From Fomitopsis serialis (Eukaryota > Basidiomycota > Agaricomycetes > Polyporales > Fomitopsidaceae), in NCBI RefSeq assembly GCF_022376445.1, contig NW_025955208.1, forward strand, positions 1 to 57,817: a DNA stretch of 57,817 nucleotides. The letters are read 5' to 3'. A program made the position numbers and the translations under genes. Below the pieces are notes generated by a model. That model was not told where the DNA came from. It searched no databases and saw only the letters and a program-made list of their open reading frames with translations. This document shows, piece by piece, positions 54,300-57,817 of the stretch (the first letter of the stretch is position 1; each line of letters starts with the position of its first letter).

Positions 54300-54833
54300 G
54301 TGCTTGGTAAGTTCGCCAGTAATCCACAAGCTATGTAGGTGGCGCCGCCACATTTATTCGGCACATCCACAGTTTGATTGTCTCCCAAACGACATTTCGC
54401 AATCGGAGCGAGGACAAGGATGCTGTGGCATCCTCTTCTGTTGCACTGATTTAGAGTGGGATCAGCGTTCAAACGTTCAAGGAGTATGTAAAGTCGTGCA
54501 TGCCACAGAAGTTGAGATCGCACGGCCAGTGTTAGCGTCCTTCTAGTAGATAATCTTGTCTCAAGATAGTAGTTTTGCTAAGGCGATGTGATAGAAGGAC
54601 GAGTGAGGTTAACAAAAAGACAGTGGGCGTGGCCGAGATTCGACAAAGGGGGATGTTCCCACGCCACAGTATGTACTTAACGGTGTGTGACAGTGTTTGT
54701 GCGCATCTTGTCACTTTTCGTCACGACTGTCACTGGCGACGAGGGGGCTCACGGAAAGGAGTCCGCCCACAGCGTAACGGTCACCGAGCAGGGCGCATCG
54801 TCCGCCGCGAATATCAATATACTCTTTCTCCCC
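54300..54833. other. Intergenic, nothing recognised
   Basis: Between the GTPase relic and the basic-region gene. Motif-free open frames only; it holds the promoter of the next gene. Confidence 0.45.
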
Positions 54834-56110
54834 ATGGACCCCGCCCAGCACGCCCACGACCCGTCCCAGCCGCCCATGCAGCTCCCCGCCACGCCCTCTG
54901 CGTCCCGCAAGCGGTCGCGCGAGAACGAGACTCCCAGCCAGAGACACAAGCGAGAGAAGGCTGCAGAGCGGCAGCGCCGTAAACGCGAGAGAGACCGCCA
55001 GGCAGGTCTGAATAACATCCTTGCTCTCTCCCAGGTCCAGCAGCCCACCGGCATTGCGCCGCCGCCTCTCGAGACCATATCCGCCCCCGCGGGCATGTCG
55101 TCCTCGATCTCAGACTTCGCAAAGGCCGATGATCCCAACATTGAGGATGTTGCAAAGCGGGATCGTGTTCGGGCGGCCGCGCGAGAGCGGCAACGCAAGC
55201 ACCGTGCCCTCGTCAAGGCACGCAAGATGCGCGAGCTCGGCATGGACATGGGCAACGAACTCCTCCCGGGCATGGAAGACATGCAGTTTCGCGTCAACGC
55301 CGACGGCCACTATCAGCCCGTCATGCCTCACGAGATGCCGCCCCACCCCCCGCCCCCGCAGTCCATACAGGAGCCGCCCTTTCCCCACGGCGTGCACCAG
55401 CTCTCAGGGGGACAGACCTTTGCCTCCACTCTCCTCCTCTCCTTCTCATGCGCGCCTCTTCTCAAGCAACATCTCCTTCGCACGCTCAATATGACTAACG
55501 AAGAACTTGCCTCGCTCGAGCCTATCATCGCACAAGCCTGGGACCACTGGGATCAGCAGGTAAGGCCTCTGGCAGAATGTGGCCACAGCGTCTAACTCGA
55601 CCACACTCTCATTTCACAGCGCCGGATACACTATGCGCACCATGCAGCAAATAAAGGCCCTGACGGGTCAGTACAGGGAGATCACAACAACCCCCTCCCC
55701 CGCCTCCCTACCCTATGCCCTTCGTCCCGCACGATCCCTCCCAGCCACCCCCGAACGACTTCCGCGCCCGTTCCACCGCTCCCTCGTCGCCCCGTCCCCT
55801 TCCGATCCGTCCTCGTCGGCGGCGACAACCAGCAACAGCCACCGCCTCCCGCGCCTCAACCCACCGCAGGCACGTCCGCCTCGCCTCTGTGTCCGCGCCC
55901 GTTCAAGCGCCGCCACCCCCGCCGCAGGGAGACACGATCAACCCCGCGCTGTCGACGAACGCGCCACACCCGCACGCTCATCCACTTCCACATCCGAGCG
56001 AGCCACCGCAGCATCCAAATCCGCTGACGATCGTCGCGGGTATCGACCCGCAACTCGGACAGGCGCGCGACGAGGCGGCGGGAGTGGCGGGCAAGCTCGA
56101 GCGATCATGA
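54834..56110 (+). CDS. Basic-region, Pro-rich nuclear-type protein
   Basis: Exon 1 (54834-55559) encodes 242 residues from MDPAQHAHD. It has two strongly basic helical stretches: residues about 30-60 (RHKREKAAERQRRKRERDRQ) and about 110-140 (RDRVRAAARERQRKHRALV), the latter followed by KARKMRELG. These resemble bZIP-type basic regions without a clear leucine zipper. A Pro/His-rich segment and a helical stretch (LLKQHLLRTLNMTNEELASLEPIIAQAW) follow. Exon 2 starts at 55620 after a 60-nt intron (RRIHYAHHAANKG). Beyond 55690 the plausible protein moves between frames in C-rich low-complexity DNA, ending near 56110 (GIDPQLGQARDEAAG). Indel errors in C runs or real frameshifts are both possible. 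The function is unknown; nuclear location is inferred. Confidence 0.6.
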
Positions 56111-56485
56111 TGCGCCTCCTCGTCCACCCAGGCTGTTGTTGTGTCCTCTTCCGTAACATATGTATGGTATGTATGCTCTATGGGTATGGACTGTAGACGA
56201 TTTTCTTGCCCCTGACGACTCCCCACGCAAGCCTCGCTCCGCTTACTGTATGTACCGTGGCTGTTTCCTTACGTTACTCATGCAGTCCTCCGTATCACCC
56301 GCGCAGGAACTCCCGTAATCCATATCGTCATCGTTAGCCGAGTCGCGTAGTTGTCCGTGTCGTCGCTCCACCCGTGTATCCTCTATCATTCTCTGTCCTG
56401 CTGTAGTCTGTATGTCGCATAGTCCACGTTTGTCGGGCGCAATGTGAAGACATCCTGATTTTCGCTATACCGTGGTGTGACCTTT
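56111..56485. other. Intergenic, nothing recognised
   Basis: 3' flanks of two convergent genes; T- and C-rich, with no open frame of note. Confidence 0.5.
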
Positions 56486-57817
56486 TCATGCGCCTTGGTC
56501 ATAGTAAGCCGGCCGTGCATCAAGACGCGCTACTCGACGGACTCGTTGTGCTGGTGGCGATCGCGCGTAGTAGGGAGGCGTTTGTTCTTCAAGGCGATTG
56601 CGAGAACCATCGCCAGGCAGCCGCGCGATGGCCCCACCCACGGACGCGTGAGTGAGGGCGTACGGTTGTTGTGTTGGTGCGTGGACGATTGGTGGGTAAG
56701 GGCGGCTAACGAGGGCTCCTGCGGGTGCGTGAGCCTGGGGGAGGAAGGAGGATACGTGCGGAGGGTACGAGCTCGGAGTGAGCGCTTGGGCTTGAGCTTG
56801 AGGGGCCACAGAGGATGGCGGAGTCCCGTGTTCGAAGATCACAGGTAGGGGAGCGGGCGTACCAGTGTAAGCTTGAGCAGGAGAGGGAACAACAGCGCCC
56901 TCTGCTGGGAGATGGTCGCGAGTTTGGCTTGTGCCGACTGGCAACAGAGGTCGTTGCTTCATGACGCGCAACGGTCTGTTCGGTCTACGTGTCCCGGCGA
57001 CACCGTTCACCTGCGTCCTCCGTGGAGGTTTCGAGCTCCTACCGCAGCGACAGTCGTGAGCTGATTTCCGAGGTGATGTTAGCTCGACTTGGACACGTAC
57101 CTCACCAGGGTCTGACTGGTGCCCTGCGACCCATTGTCATCTTGCGCAGCGACGGTCGGCTGCCAGTGGGGTGGTAGAATTGGTTGAGTAATAGTAGCAG
57201 TAGCAGTAGTAAGCTGCTTCTGCTTCTGAGCCCTCCGTTGCCTGCTAGTAATTACGTCAGTGGTATCCGAGAGCGCGATGAACGTGCCACTTACAAGAAG
57301 TATATCAGGCCGAAAATGACACCAAGCAGTGCGAGCCCGCCGATAACAGCAGCGCTGACCGCTATGTCTCGAGCCACATGACGTGGATGGCCTTCCGCCG
57401 TAGACTCGGGTCTGTCGTTGCGGAAGGTGAAACCGCCGAAGCTGCTGTAGAGCCGGAACCGCCTGCATCTGTCGATGGGGGCAGTTTGAACACGCGGACT
57501 CAGAAGGGACGCCGGAGCTCTGCGCAGGCGCTGAAGTCGTAGTTGAGCAGATCGCCTCGAAAAGAGTACTCGTAATGGCTTGCGTAAACGTATATGTCTC
57601 GTAAACGGGAACAAGCAGCGTTTCAGTGGCCCATTGCACTGAGATGATGAATAAATCATTAAAGCGATGCAAACTGGAAATCGCACGGGTAGGTGCTCAC
57701 CGCTCGTCGTAATTGGCGGATGTCTGGAACGAATGGCGGTTTCGTCCCTGCCGGTATAACGTCCCGATGGCGTCGTAGTCGAACTGGAAAGTGGACCAGT
57801 TACGATGACCGCGCTGT
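56486..57817 (-). CDS. Partial single-span membrane protein with Gln/Pro-rich tail
   Basis: The gene runs in from the right edge. A clear membrane span (ARDIAVSAAVIGGLALLGVIFGLIYFL, coded near 57370-57291) is followed by a GTAAGT donor and then RAQKQKQLTTATATITQPILPPHWQP (about 57240-57160). A last exon (about 57010-56486) is rich in Pro, Ala and Gln. Ser/Thr-rich coding seems to precede the span, as in fungal Mid2-like or wall-sensor-type proteins, but the frame before the span is unclear and the start lies outside the window. Exon borders before 57380 are not resolved. The membrane-protein call is moderate and the family is unknown. Confidence 0.5.

Noticed and set aside
1..57817. CRISPR array, rRNA, tRNA or intact transposase
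   Set aside because: No regularly spaced repeats, no tRNA T-loop and acceptor pairing that I could follow, and no transposase or reverse-transcriptase motifs were seen in either strand.

Overview
The window looks like nuclear DNA of a filamentous basidiomycete, probably an agaricomycete such as a polypore (inference). Genes are split by many short introns (48-65 nt, GT...AG, often with a CTRAY-like branch site), coding regions are GC-rich, and the recognisable proteins are fungal or eukaryotic: proteasome lid subunits Rpn6 and Rpn7, COX16, a BuGZ/ZNF207-type zinc-finger protein, an Asi1/Asi3-like membrane RING ligase, a MYND-finger protein and a Zn2Cys6 factor relic.

Layout. 0-4.2 kb: no convincing gene. 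4.2-5.1: MYND-finger protein (+). 5.6-10.7: three tandem GTPase genes (-), two of which have lost the P-loop lysine. 10.9-15.2: housekeeping block, Rpn6 (-) and Rpn7 (+) divergent from a 196-bp gap, then COX16 (-). 15.8-17.1: a frameshifted GTPase gene (+). 19.7-21.8: a decayed Zn2Cys6 factor (+). 23.0-26.1: a small acidic protein and the RING ligase (+). 26.7-28.0: an intact GTPase gene (+). 28.2-30.4: a serine beta-lactamase-fold hydrolase (-) with one internal stop. 31.1-38.2: GTPase genes F, G, I and J (+). 38.3-47.7: a spacer with BuGZ (-), a membrane alpha/beta hydrolase (+) and a headless MYND relic (-). 47.7-54.0: inverted, decayed copies of J, I, G and the start of the beta-lactamase gene. 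54.8-57.8: a basic-region protein (+) and part of a single-span membrane protein (-).

The main content is a family of about 14 GTPase genes, pseudogenes and fragments. They resemble the interferon-inducible (IRG/IIGP) GTPases in having a GxxxxGK[ST]S P-loop, a WYDVPGAGT switch-like motif, a TGxxETT region and a helical C-terminus. Most start with MGxxxS, a predicted N-myristoylation signal also found in some mammalian IRGs. This is followed by a hydrophobic segment or directly by a long charged coiled coil, then the G domain, an acidic linker and a helical tail. The family includes intact GKS/GKT members (C, E, F, I, J), P-loop-less pseudo-GTPases (A, B), one gene with the P-loop cleanly deleted (L), and four broken genes (D, G, H, K) plus two scraps. 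This birth-and-death pattern with inverted duplication and shared promoter elements is typical of defence or self/non-self gene families. I infer a membrane-anchored, inducible, cell-autonomous role; the sequence does not prove it.

Some frameshifts sit in C or G runs of otherwise conserved genes (the alpha/beta hydrolase and the basic-region protein), so isolated 1-nt lesions may be assembly errors. The 11-nt, 5-nt and ~282-nt deletions and the nonsense codons are harder to explain that way. Exon boundaries were set by eye from splice consensus, frame closure and family conservation.
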